Below are positions 1 through 8,138 of a stretch of 64,000 nucleotides of DNA, piece by piece. The notes under the pieces were generated by a model that saw nothing but the letters and a program-made list of their open reading frames with translations, did no database searches and was not told the origin of the DNA. The stretch is from positions 62,001 through 126,000 of the forward strand of contig JAGVLS010000016.1 of the NCBI GenBank assembly GCA_020054205.1, written 5' to 3'. The position numbers and the translations under genes were made by a program. The DNA comes from Candidatus Obscuribacterales bacterium. Lineage in GTDB: Bacteria > Cyanobacteriota > Vampirovibrionia > Obscuribacterales > Obscuribacteraceae. Positions within the stretch are counted from its first letter, which is position 1. Every line of letters starts with the position of its first letter.

Positions 1-1218
1 ATATTTCAAAAAGGTTATCCAATGATATCTGTGAAATTAAGCAGCAATGGAAAAACACTTGAATTATCCCAACAAAGATTTTTCTATCTACAAGACAATC
101 AAGAGAAAAATCAAGTGTTTCACATACCAATAATGATACGTGCTAAAACGGCTAAAGGGATTGTCCAGAAAAAATTCTTGCTTAAAGAAGAAAGAGGTAA
201 TATTGATCTTGATGAAGCCATTGAATGGGCGGTAGTCAACGAAGAAGGTCATGGTTTTTATCGTGTTCATTACGATCAAATATTATTAAATAAATTCACT
301 AGCAATTTAATGTCCACTTTAAGCGCTATTGAAAGATTTAATTTAGTCAATGACACATGGGCAATGACTGTCGCTGGACATTTAGACTTAACCAGCTATT
401 TAAAATTGGTCAAACTCTTTAAAGAAGAAACAGACAAAAATGTTTGGTCAGTTATAGTAAGCTCTCTGCAATACTTAGATAGAGTAATTGAAGAAGCAGA
501 TCGTTCTCACTACGAAAAATTTGTCCAAGAATTGCTCAGCCATATTTTTAAACAATTAGGTTGGGTAAAAGCCAATGACGAGAATGAATTAGTTGGTCAA
601 TTACGTGGCACTGTTATTAATGCATTAGGCACATTTGGTAAACATTTAGGTGTTCAAAAAGAAGCAGCTGAATATTATGCCAAATTCAAAAAAGATAAGA
701 ATACAGTTGATCCAAATATTGTGCCATCATTAATTTCAATACTGGCAAAATCAGGTGATAAGACTCGCTACGATGAGTTTTACCATGCATATAAAAATGC
801 TAAATCACCGCAAGAAGAAGAAAGGTATTTGTATAGCCTGGCTGCATTTAAAGACACTAGTGTTTTAAAACAAACATTACAAATGACAATAGATGGGGAA
901 GTTAAAACCCAAAATGCCCCTTATTTATTGCGCTATATGATGTTAATGAATACAACTGGTCGTGAATTAGCTTGGCAATTTACCAAAGAACATTGGCAAG
1001 AAATAACAACAAAATTCCCTGATAATTCCATATCACGCATGCTTGAAGGTATTACTGCTTTAGTAAAACCACAACTAGAATCGGATATAGCTAAATTCTT
1101 AAAAGCTAATCCGGTTAAAGAAGGTGCTAAAACCGTCGAACAACATTTTGAGCGTTTAAGCGTAGCTGTTTTATTTAAAAAACGCGAAGCTAATAATTTT
1201 AAGCAAGCATTTAATTAA
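1..1218 (+). CDS. M1-family aminopeptidase, C-terminal part (ERAP1_C-like), 5' end outside window
   Basis: The reading frame is open from base 1, so the gene starts upstream of the window; the ATG at base 22 is an internal methionine. The visible ~405 residues are almost all helical. The opening (FQKGYP-M-ISV) matches the strand that precedes the C-terminal helical domain of M1 metallo-aminopeptidases, and the stretch reading GFYRVHYD followed by repeated helical pairs matches the ERAP1-like C-terminal domain, which closes over the active site and shapes substrate choice. The HExxH zinc site lies in the missing N-terminal part and cannot be checked. It stands alone, with about 250 bp before the next gene. 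Family call is from recognised motifs, so fairly sure; activity is inferred. Confidence 0.8.
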   Translation: MFQKGYPMISVKLSSNGKTLELSQQRFFYLQDNQEKNQVFHIPIMIRAKTAKGIVQKKFLLKEERGNIDLDEAIEWAVVNEEGHGFYRVHYDQILLNKFTSNLMSTLSAIERFNLVNDTWAMTVAGHLDLTSYLKLVKLFKEETDKNVWSVIVSSLQYLDRVIEEADRSHYEKFVQELLSHIFKQLGWVKANDENELVGQLRGTVINALGTFGKHLGVQKEAAEYYAKFKKDKNTVDPNIVPSLISILAKSGDKTRYDEFYHAYKNAKSPQEEERYLYSLAAFKDTSVLKQTLQMTIDGEVKTQNAPYLLRYMMLMNTTGRELAWQFTKEHWQEITTKFPDNSISRMLEGITALVKPQLESDIAKFLKANPVKEGAKTVEQHFERLSVAVLFKKREANNFKQAFN

Positions 1219-1326
1219 ACGCCTAGAAAAAGCTGTTTTTTAATCTAATTTTTTGCCTGTTTATCTATAAGTCAGCATTAAATTGCAGGTTTAATTGTAC
1301 TCGCCATAAATTGGCAGAATTACCCC

Positions 1327-1357
1327 TTGACACCAAAAATATTAGCCTTACGATATT
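1327..1357 (+). promoter_or_regulatory. Tentative sigma-70-type promoter ahead of the 1467 gene
   Basis: A perfect TTGACA at 1327-1332 is followed after 19 bases by GATATT (1352-1357), a weak -10. It lies about 110 bp upstream of the next start codon. The spacer is longer than ideal, so this is only a candidate. The same gap holds a short inverted repeat TGACT-N9-AGTCA at 1408-1426. Confidence 0.3.
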
Positions 1358-1466
1358 GCATAGAGGTCCCACAAGAAGGCTATCGGGCAAGTATTAGCTC
1401 ACTTAATTGACTTATTTAATGAGTCACTAATCGTTCTACTTTAAAGCGTAAGGATTTACTAAAAAT

Positions 1467-3398
1467 ATGGCAGAAAATGATGCTCCTCCGGAAGTCAAAA
1501 AACAACCTGATGCAACTCCTGATACTAGCAGTGAGTCATCTAGTGAAAGTTCAGAGAGATCGGCAACTGATGCTTTTAATGCAGCTGTGCAAGATTCTCA
1601 ACAACGAGACGACTGGAATAAAAATTCAGAAGCCTTTAATTTACCTCAACTAACACGATTAGGGGCTGATGGTCGCCTACTTATGGCAGTAGATCCATCT
1701 GCACAACAATTGTTTGAACCATATCAAAGCTTAAGTTTCAACTTAAACAGTCCATCATCACGCTCAGCCACTTTTGCACCGCAAGATGGACAAGGTGATC
1801 GTGCGCCAGGTACCGCTGAGCGCTTTAATAATTCTAAAAAGCCTGATCTAGACAAACCAAATAGCGAAAATTTAAAGGATGGTAAACCCCCTGTACCTTC
1901 AGATGCTCAAAAACCAGCAGATAAACCAGTCAAGCCAGAAGATTTAGCGCAATCAGAAAAGCAATTAATGGATAATATGCGCAATTTATATGGTGACTCT
2001 CCTGAAGGGCGTGCGCAATTTGCTGAGTTTCAAAAAAATTATGAGAATATGAAACAAGAAATGGACAAACGCCCAGATGGCGCTGAACAAATGGCCAAAA
2101 TAAATGAGGCTTTAAATAAAATTGCTACCAGTGAAGGTGCTTTAAAAGATTCTGCTGGCAAGCCAGTATATGACAAACAAGCCATTTCTCAAATAGCTGA
2201 AGGATTAGTTAGAACAATTGCAAATCCATCTGCTGAAAATAATCAAGGTGCCAATAACACTTGTGCTTTAGAAAGTGCAATCACAAGCATGGTAACGAAT
2301 AATCCTTCTGAATATGCTCGTATTGCCGCCGATATTACAGCAACAGGCAAATCAAAAGCAGTGGGTGATGATGGCAAACTTGGTACCGAAGATGATGTAG
2401 AAATTGCTGCCCATGTAGATAGTTTACGTTTGGATGCCGAAGCACAAAAAGATGGCAGTACAGCACATACCGGTGAGCGTGCTGCTGATCATCAAATTGT
2501 CAGCAATTGGCTAGGAAATATGTCAGCACAAGTTTTAGAAAATCAAGGTAGTGCCGATATGTTAAAGAGCATGGGTGTTACCGACAATATGCTTAAACAA
2601 TTAGAAAGCGGACAAGCAAATCTTGAATATAGAGATGTTGGCGGCAACGGAGCTGACACAGGCGAACGCTTTGGCATTTCATATACCGATAAAAATGGCA
2701 ATAAGCAATTTAAAGAATTGCATGATCCTAAAAGTGGAGAATATTTACGCAGCCCATTTACAACAGATCAAGTTATTGGTGAAATGAATCAATCTTTGCT
2801 TGGTAAAGACAAAGGTTCTGGTGTCATGATTGTTCACTCATCATCACTTGGACCAGGTGCAGATAGAGCAGCTTTAGAAGCATCGGGCGTAAGGATTGTA
2901 GACAATGCCGATCAGCTACGTGAAGCTGTTGCTCGTAATGAAGCTTTAGGTATTGCTAGCCAAATTGGCATGTATCCAGGACAAGTGACTGGTGTGCACG
3001 GCTCCGGTGGAGGACATAGTGTTAATATTCGCGATGAAAATGGCGATGGTGTTTATACATTTGACAATCATTGGGGATCCAAATTAGAAGGTGAAGCTAG
3101 TGGTGCTCAAGTTGCATCTTGGATGGAGCCAACAAAAGGAGGCAGAATGTCTGGTGATGTAATAGGTCCAGGAACAGCTGATATGGCTAAACAAGATTGG
3201 CCTGATTTGAAAAAAGAAGAGGATGCTGCTAAGCAACGGGCTGAAATAGATCGGCAACGTGAAGAAGAAGCAAGAGCCCTGGCTAATGCTAAAAAGCGTG
3301 AAGATGACAGGCTTGCTTTGGAAGCTGAAAAGAAAAAGCAAGAAGCATTATTAGCACAGCGCGCAGGCAAAACAAGACGACCTGACAATATTGCATAA
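1467..3398 (+). CDS. Large hypothetical protein with cysteine-peptidase-like Cys/His/Asp-Asn set and charged C-terminal helix
   Basis: I do not recognise a named family. The 643-residue protein has no signal peptide. Residues 1-165 are low-complexity and hydrophilic, rich in Ser, Pro, Lys and Asp. The middle is more ordered: NNTCALESA places a Cys (266) at a helix start after a loop, GGGHSVNI gives a His (517) entering a strand, and TFDNHWG (Asp533/Asn534) follows 16 residues on. That order and spacing (Cys, ~250 residues, His, ~16, Asp/Asn) is what papain-fold/C39-like peptidases show. Two Asp-rich loops (around residues 300-310 and just before Asp533) could bind calcium. Residues 575-640 form a highly charged coiled coil. 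A weak AAGGA lies upstream of the ATG. A peptidase or transglutaminase-like role is inference only. Confidence 0.85.
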   Translation: MAENDAPPEVKKQPDATPDTSSESSSESSERSATDAFNAAVQDSQQRDDWNKNSEAFNLPQLTRLGADGRLLMAVDPSAQQLFEPYQSLSFNLNSPSSRSATFAPQDGQGDRAPGTAERFNNSKKPDLDKPNSENLKDGKPPVPSDAQKPADKPVKPEDLAQSEKQLMDNMRNLYGDSPEGRAQFAEFQKNYENMKQEMDKRPDGAEQMAKINEALNKIATSEGALKDSAGKPVYDKQAISQIAEGLVRTIANPSAENNQGANNTCALESAITSMVTNNPSEYARIAADITATGKSKAVGDDGKLGTEDDVEIAAHVDSLRLDAEAQKDGSTAHTGERAADHQIVSNWLGNMSAQVLENQGSADMLKSMGVTDNMLKQLESGQANLEYRDVGGNGADTGERFGISYTDKNGNKQFKELHDPKSGEYLRSPFTTDQVIGEMNQSLLGKDKGSGVMIVHSSSLGPGADRAALEASGVRIVDNADQLREAVARNEALGIASQIGMYPGQVTGVHGSGGGHSVNIRDENGDGVYTFDNHWGSKLEGEASGAQVASWMEPTKGGRMSGDVIGPGTADMAKQDWPDLKKEEDAAKQRAEIDRQREEEARALANAKKREDDRLALEAEKKKQEALLAQRAGKTRRPDNIA

Positions 3399-3444
3399 GG
3401 CATTAATTGTTGTAGCCAAGTGATTATATTTTGCGATAATCGTG

Positions 3445-3460
3445 TATGTCGCTAGACATA
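3445..3460. repeat. Short inverted repeat upstream of the di-heme peroxidase gene
   Basis: TATGTC-GCTA-GACATA is a perfect 6-bp inverted repeat 64 bp ahead of the peroxidase start codon. No T-run follows on either side, so it is not an obvious terminator. It could be an operator, or chance. Confidence 0.3.
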
Positions 3461-3523
3461 GATAAATACACTTTGTACACTATCTTCCTGATTGCAAACT
3501 AGCTTTCAAGCAGGAGAATTTTG

Positions 3524-4921
3524 ATGCAACTAAAAAAACTAGCAATTGTCACTGGTGCTTCTTTGGCAGCAACAGTAATGTTATTAGGCATTGGGTTAGC
3601 TGATGATCAAAATCCTAATTCAAGTTATATGCCAGTTGTGATTAAAGAAAGTTTTAAAACCATTATGGATAGAATGGTGGCACAAAAACCTGCTATTGAA
3701 GCAAAACATCAAGCATTACTTGCAGAGCGTTATGACTTAAGTGATAAAAGAGCAAATGATGTCACCATGTCACGCGGCAAACCAATACAAGAAGGCATAA
3801 GGGCTAAGCTTGCTCCTGGAATTACTTGGGAGCAATTGTCCAATATGAGCCCTGACGAAATACAAACACAAGGTATATTTCCAAAAGGATTTTTGCCATT
3901 ACCTCACCCAAATCATCCTGAAGGTGGCATGTTATTTCCTAAGTTTCATATAGATGAAATCAATAAACAAGAAAAACGTGATTTGACACGTTTTGATTTA
4001 GATTTTGATTTACCAGATCATTTATTGCCAGAATTTCCTGCTCCTATTTATTTAACAACTCGTCCTGATTTAGGAGATGTTTCTAAAGGGAAGCTTGTCA
4101 CAATCAACAATTACTACGAGCTATTTAATGGCATTTTAAACCCAAAACAATTAGAAGGTTTACGATTATTAGTTACACCTTTTCCACAACAACAATTCAA
4201 CCAAACAGAAGATCGTCGCTCTGTTATTGCTAGCCGTGGTGTAAGTTGTTTTGATTGCCATACAAATGGTCACACCAATGCAGCCACACATTTAGTTGGT
4301 GATATTCGTCCACAAGAATTTCGTCATCGTATTGAGACACCCACATTGCGCGGGGTAAATGTACAAAGACTTTTTGGATCGCAACGTGCTTTAAAAACAA
4401 TAGAAGACTTTACAGAGTTTGAACAAAGAGCAGCTTATTTTGACGGAGACCCAGTAATTGCTACTAAAAAAGGTGTAAATATTTTAGAGCGTGGTTCACA
4501 AGTCCATTTTATGGCTGAATTCGAAGAACTCATGGACTTCCCACCAGCACCAAAGCTAAATGTATTTGGCAAACTTGATCCAAAGAAAGCAACAGCTTCT
4601 GAGATGCGCGGGCAAGAAGTTTTCTATGGTAAAGGACAATGTTCTGTTTGCCACACTGCACCTTATTTCACTGATAATTTGATGCATAATTTAAAAGCAG
4701 AGCGGTTTTATAAACCACACATGATAAACGGCATGATGGCATCAGCTGATGGACCAATTAAAACATTTCCATTACGTGGCATTAAAGATTCTCCACCCTA
4801 TTTACATGATGGTCGTTTATTAACACTCGAAGATACAGTTGAGTTTTTCAATCTTGTATTAGAAACAAAACTTTCTACTCAAGAAAAAACCGATCTGGTC
4901 GCGTTTTTACGCACGCTTTAA
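3524..4921 (+). CDS. Di-heme cytochrome c peroxidase-family protein (CcpA/MauG-like), exported
   Basis: 465 residues with an N-terminal signal peptide (Lys-Lys, hydrophobic 8-26). Two heme c attachment motifs are present: CFDCH (242-246) and CSVCH (373-377). The C-terminal block LRGIKDSPPYLHDGR followed by TLEDTVEFF is the signature of the second heme domain of bacterial di-heme peroxidases. Members reduce H2O2 with electrons from small cytochromes, or oxidise protein or small-molecule substrates (MauG type). The ~240 residues before the first heme exceed a plain CcpA, suggesting an accessory N-terminal region as in longer MauG/YhjA relatives. The start is the ATG at 3524, seven bases after GGAG; a TTG directly before it is less likely. 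It implies cytochrome c maturation and a periplasm. Substrate unknown. Confidence 0.88.
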   Translation: MQLKKLAIVTGASLAATVMLLGIGLADDQNPNSSYMPVVIKESFKTIMDRMVAQKPAIEAKHQALLAERYDLSDKRANDVTMSRGKPIQEGIRAKLAPGITWEQLSNMSPDEIQTQGIFPKGFLPLPHPNHPEGGMLFPKFHIDEINKQEKRDLTRFDLDFDLPDHLLPEFPAPIYLTTRPDLGDVSKGKLVTINNYYELFNGILNPKQLEGLRLLVTPFPQQQFNQTEDRRSVIASRGVSCFDCHTNGHTNAATHLVGDIRPQEFRHRIETPTLRGVNVQRLFGSQRALKTIEDFTEFEQRAAYFDGDPVIATKKGVNILERGSQVHFMAEFEELMDFPPAPKLNVFGKLDPKKATASEMRGQEVFYGKGQCSVCHTAPYFTDNLMHNLKAERFYKPHMINGMMASADGPIKTFPLRGIKDSPPYLHDGRLLTLEDTVEFFNLVLETKLSTQEKTDLVAFLRTL

Positions 4922-4924
4922 TAG

Positions 4925-5434
4925 CTATTTACCGTACGTTGCAGCACCTTGGTTGTTGTATTGTACCTGCGTATCAGCATAAGTAGCAGCACCACTTTGA
5001 TTTTGTCCTGGTGTGTATAAATTACCTTGTTGCACTTGCTGTTGGTTTTTCTGATTTTGACGATTGATTATTGCTTGTTTTCTACGCAATTGTAAAATTT
5101 GCAATTTCCTTTGTCGATCCAGTTCATCTCTATACATAAATGAACCATTTTCAGTTCTAAGCGATTCATTACCACTATAAAGATTGTCTCCTGGTGTACG
5201 CACATGTCCACCCATATTTACAGTTGGCAAAGCACCCCCTACTCCAGCGTTTTTTCCTTGTGCTGATTGACTTAATGTTCCAGAACCAATATATGTTCCG
5301 GAAGGCATATATAAGCCTGTTTGGCTTTGATTTATGACACGAGAATCGCCATAACTGTAATTATATGTTTGTGCTATTACATTGTTATTGAGCCCTAATA
5401 ATAAGGCAATAAATATTGCTTGCTTATATCGCAT
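4925..5434 (-). CDS. Small exported hypothetical protein, Gln/Asn/Tyr-rich
   Basis: 169 residues with a clean signal peptide (residues 1-21, cleavage after VIAQ or close by). The mature part is rich in Gln, Asn, Gly, Ser and Tyr, with a short charged helix (DELDRQRKLQILQLRRKQA) around residues 103-122. No catalytic motif and no recognised family. It converges on the di-heme peroxidase gene with only three bases between the stop codons. A role in the cell envelope is likely from the signal peptide; nothing more can be said. Confidence 0.75.
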   Translation of the reverse strand: MRYKQAIFIALLLGLNNNVIAQTYNYSYGDSRVINQSQTGLYMPSGTYIGSGTLSQSAQGKNAGVGGALPTVNMGGHVRTPGDNLYSGNESLRTENGSFMYRDELDRQRKLQILQLRRKQAIINRQNQKNQQQVQQGNLYTPGQNQSGAATYADTQVQYNNQGAATYGK

Positions 5435-5549
5435 AAAATCTATTTATCTCGCTTAATTGGCGCTGGGTGCAGCGTTTAATAGTAAATGAATAAGCCCTCT
5501 TGATAAGAGTTTACTCTAATTTATGCCCAAACAAAAGTTATTTATACAA

Positions 5550-6251
5550 CTAATCTACAAATCTGTATTTAACCAAAGCCCAAATAGCAGCAAAGCCATC
5601 TTTCCAGGTAATCTTTTTACCTTCACTATAATCACGACCAAAATATGAAATAGGCAATTCATATAATCTAATGCCTTGCTTTAATACTTTAGCTGTAATT
5701 TCAGGCTCAAATTCAAATCGACTCGACTTAATCTTTATCTTCTTAAATATATCGGCTCGAAAAACTTTATAACAAGTTTCCATATCAGTTAGTGTTGAAT
5801 CATAAAGAACATTAGTCAGTAAACTAAGAAATTTATTGCCTAAATAATGAGTGAAATGAAAAGCACGTGTAATTTTGCCGCCACTTAAACGCGAACCATA
5901 AACAACATCAGCGTTCCCATCAAGTATGGGTTTAATTAGTTGAGGATATTCATTTGGACTATATTCTAAATCTGCATCCTGAATTAAAACAATATCGCCA
6001 GTAGCATGTCCTTGTGCTGTTCTTAAAGCAGCTCCCTTACCTTGATTTTTTTCGTGGAAATAAATTTTTGCATGATATTCATCAGCATTTAGCTTTTGCA
6101 AAATTTCTCTTGTGCCATCAGCTGAAGCATCATCAACAATAATAAGCTCTTTAATTAGTCCTTCACAAGGCGCTTCCACTACCCTTTGCAGAATTTCAAT
6201 AATTGTTTTTGCTTCATTATAAACAGGTATGAGAATGGACAATTTTTGCAC
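5550..6251 (-). CDS. Family 2 glycosyltransferase (dolichyl/polyprenyl-phosphate sugar transferase-like)
   Basis: 233 residues, a single GT-A domain without membrane segments. ILIPVYNEAKTI at the N-terminus, VDDASADGTREIL near residue 40 and the QDADLEYSP (DxD-type) motif near residue 95 are typical of GT2 enzymes. Together with KGAALRTAQ and the short length they place it near DPM1-like enzymes, which move mannose or glucose from a nucleotide sugar to a polyprenyl phosphate at the inner face of the membrane. Such products feed GT-C enzymes; one is encoded at 55.7 kb. It lies 26 bp downstream of gatD in the same direction and is probably co-transcribed. The sugar cannot be read from sequence. 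Confidence 0.87.
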   Translation of the reverse strand: MQKLSILIPVYNEAKTIIEILQRVVEAPCEGLIKELIIVDDASADGTREILQKLNADEYHAKIYFHEKNQGKGAALRTAQGHATGDIVLIQDADLEYSPNEYPQLIKPILDGNADVVYGSRLSGGKITRAFHFTHYLGNKFLSLLTNVLYDSTLTDMETCYKVFRADIFKKIKIKSSRFEFEPEITAKVLKQGIRLYELPISYFGRDYSEGKKITWKDGFAAIWALVKYRFVD

Positions 6252-6277
6252 GCTTATTTAGTCTCCTTATTATTTAA

Positions 6278-7033
6278 CTAAGCTTGAAAATGTAATGCTT
6301 TATCATGGGCTAGCGTCTCCAACTTATCGTCAAGTTTTGTCAAGTTTATTTCTCCAAAACGTCGTCTCAAAGCACAACGTATAATTTCGTCAGTCAGATG
6401 TGGATTTTTAGGCAATAGCGATCCATGCAAATAAGTGCCATATACAAAACCTGAACCAATTGCTTGGCAAACCCCCTCTAATTTATCCTCACCATTATTG
6501 CCATTACCAGTAATTACTTTACCTAAAGCTTTTACATCTTTACCTAAATATGTTTTGCCACTGTGATTTTCAAATCCAACCAACTGCAAACCATTTTCTC
6601 TTTCAATAACAACATTACCTATCATGCGTTTATTACCAGCAACAGTAAATGCATCTATTAATGATATGCCTTCTAAGTCCGCTCCTTGATGCGGACGATA
6701 ATAATGTCCTAGAAGTTGATACCCACCACAAACCGATAAAATAACAGCCCCAGAGGCAATAGCTTCTTTTAAACCATGACCATGACTCTTTAAATCAGAG
6801 GCGATAATTTGTTGTTGTTTATCTTGCCCACCACCTACAAAAAATATATCGAAATAGTTGTAATCAAGCTTTTGATTCAAATCAATTGCTACAACTTCAA
6901 CATCAATATTTCGCCAATTTGCTCTCTTTACTAGAGCAATAATATTGCCCTTATCACCATAAATATTTAAAAAATGAGCATACAAATGAGCAATGCGCAA
7001 ATTGGTTGTCCCTGTTTTCAAGTCGTTATTCAT
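6278..7033 (-). CDS. gatD: GatD-like glutamine amidotransferase subunit (lipid II isoglutaminyl synthase)
   Basis: 251 residues with the class I triad-type glutamine amidotransferase fold of the CobB/CobQ branch. The nucleophile is Cys102 in SVCGGYQLLG, and the matching His is His203 in YGTYLHGSLLPKNP. The start (RIAHLYAHFLNIYGDKGNI) is characteristic of GatD. In the known system GatD supplies ammonia to MurT, which amidates the D-Glu of lipid II. MurT is normally the neighbouring gene, but here the upstream side is a 420-bp gap and the downstream gene is a GT2 enzyme; no MurT homologue is visible in the window. Family assignment is firm; the peptidoglycan role is inferred. Confidence 0.85.
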   Translation of the reverse strand: MNNDLKTGTTNLRIAHLYAHFLNIYGDKGNIIALVKRANWRNIDVEVVAIDLNQKLDYNYFDIFFVGGGQDKQQQIIASDLKSHGHGLKEAIASGAVILSVCGGYQLLGHYYRPHQGADLEGISLIDAFTVAGNKRMIGNVVIERENGLQLVGFENHSGKTYLGKDVKALGKVITGNGNNGEDKLEGVCQAIGSGFVYGTYLHGSLLPKNPHLTDEIIRCALRRRFGEINLTKLDDKLETLAHDKALHFQA

Positions 7034-7453
7034 TAGATATGCGCACCACTGACAATACCATCACTGATTGTGATTTTTAACAAAAGAGGTTATCAATATA
7101 GAAGTATTCAAGAAATAGTTTATCGTCATGCAATTAATTTATTAAATCAATGTTTTCACTTAGTTTTATTTTGACAACAGTTACAATTCAAAACAATTAT
7201 TTTATCGGTCTCTTGATTTCACACAAAAATACAGCAAAAACATAGATAGATTAGCAATGGATATATCATGTCATAAAACATGTAAAATTATTAAGGTTAT
7301 TTAAGCATGTCGAGATTGGCTTGCTGAGCCATTCTTTAAAAAACATACTGCATAAGCGTTACTTTTCCCTCTTTCCCTACTACTAATGTTAGAAACAATT
7401 GGGGTATATTGCTCAGGTAGGATATAGTCAATTTCTAAGGAGTGATGATTGAT
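7034..7453. other. Gene-free divergent control region between gatD and the SLH gene
   Basis: No coding region. On the plus strand TTGACA (7171-7176) with an 18-base spacer to AATTAT (7195-7200) is a plausible promoter, which would give the SLH transcript a leader of about 250 bases. A second, weak candidate is TTGGGG (7399-7404) with TATAGT (7423-7428). Within the leader are short hairpins: CATGT-N6-ACATG near 7270-7285 and TGGCT-TGCTG-AGCCA near 7317-7331. No known riboswitch class is recognised. AAGGAG at 7437-7442 is the ribosome binding site. Confidence 0.4.
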
Positions 7454-8023
7454 ATGAAAAAGGGTTTTGCAACCTTACTTTCAACAGTTGTTGCAGTTGG
7501 AGCGACCACTCTAATTACTACTTCTCCAGTTAACGCACAAGCTGGGGGCGCCACCAATGTCAGTGAATTGACAGATGTGGTTGGTAATGAGTGGGCTTAC
7601 AATGCACTAAAAGAGTTAGTAAATAATCCATGCCACGTATTGGTTGGTTATCCAGACCGTACCTTCCGTGGTCAAAAATCAGCAACACGTTTTGAACTTG
7701 CAGCTGCTCTATACAAATATGAGCAATGCATAGTTGAGCGTCTTGCACAAAAAGCTGACAAAGCAGATTTAGAAAAATTTGCTGCTTTGCTCGAAGAGTT
7801 TAGAGGTGAATTAAATCAACTAAAAGCTCGTGTAGATGACCTCGAAAGACGCATGAAACTTGTTGAAGAGAAAAATGTTGAACAAGATATGCGCTTAGCC
7901 TATGCCGAAAGGCAAAAGGGTTTCCTCTGGGAGCGTGTGGTCAAGGGGACTTTAGTTGATGTACGTGATATCGGCGTTGGCGTAGGCCGCGGCGCACGTG
8001 CAGTTTATGACTACTTGTTCTAA
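7454..8023 (+). CDS. SLH-domain/coiled-coil envelope protein, like a cyanobacterial porin N-terminus without the barrel
   Basis: 189 residues: signal peptide (1-29, ending VNAQA), one S-layer homology domain (about 36-95: VSELTDV, WAYNALKELV, GYPDRTFRG, TRFELAAAL), a coiled coil (about 95-145, LEEFRGELNQLKARVDDLE), then a short tail ending in YDYLF. This is the order found at the N-terminus of cyanobacterial SLH porins (SomA/iron-uptake porin type), where SLH binds peptidoglycan-linked polymer. The beta-barrel of those ~500-residue proteins is absent and the stop is followed by a terminator, so the short form looks genuine. The ATG at 7454 is chosen because AAGGAG sits 11 bases upstream; the GTG/ATG at 7442/7445 would overlap that site. 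A peptidoglycan-outer membrane tether is the likely role (inferred). Confidence 0.85.
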   Translation: MKKGFATLLSTVVAVGATTLITTSPVNAQAGGATNVSELTDVVGNEWAYNALKELVNNPCHVLVGYPDRTFRGQKSATRFELAAALYKYEQCIVERLAQKADKADLEKFAALLEEFRGELNQLKARVDDLERRMKLVEEKNVEQDMRLAYAERQKGFLWERVVKGTLVDVRDIGVGVGRGARAVYDYLF

Positions 8024-8078
8024 AGTCATTTTTGACCATAGTCAAGTAGCCTAAGAAGTCTTCATCTCCTTGGAAATG

Positions 8079-8115
8079 AAAGCTCTCGTCTGGTCAATTT
8101 CCGGATGAGAGCTTT
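8079..8115 (+). terminator. Hairpin terminator after the SLH gene
   Basis: A 12-bp stem (AAAGCTCTCGTC with GATGAGAGCTTT, one G-U pair) encloses a 13-base loop, 55 bases past the SLH stop. The tail is only moderately T-rich (GCTTTGAAATTTT). Position between two same-strand genes supports a terminator that separates the SLH gene from the following phosphatase gene. Confidence 0.6.
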
Positions 8116-8138
8116 GCTTTGAAATTTTATGGAAAAAG

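Noticed and set aside
3084..3403. Two long minus-strand frames (85 and 98 codons) opposite the end of the 1467 gene
   Set aside because: They mirror the Lys/Glu/Ala-rich coiled-coil codons of the real gene and have no independent features.
7405..7410. TATATT as -10 of the SLH gene promoter
   Set aside because: No acceptable -35 lies 16-18 bases upstream.
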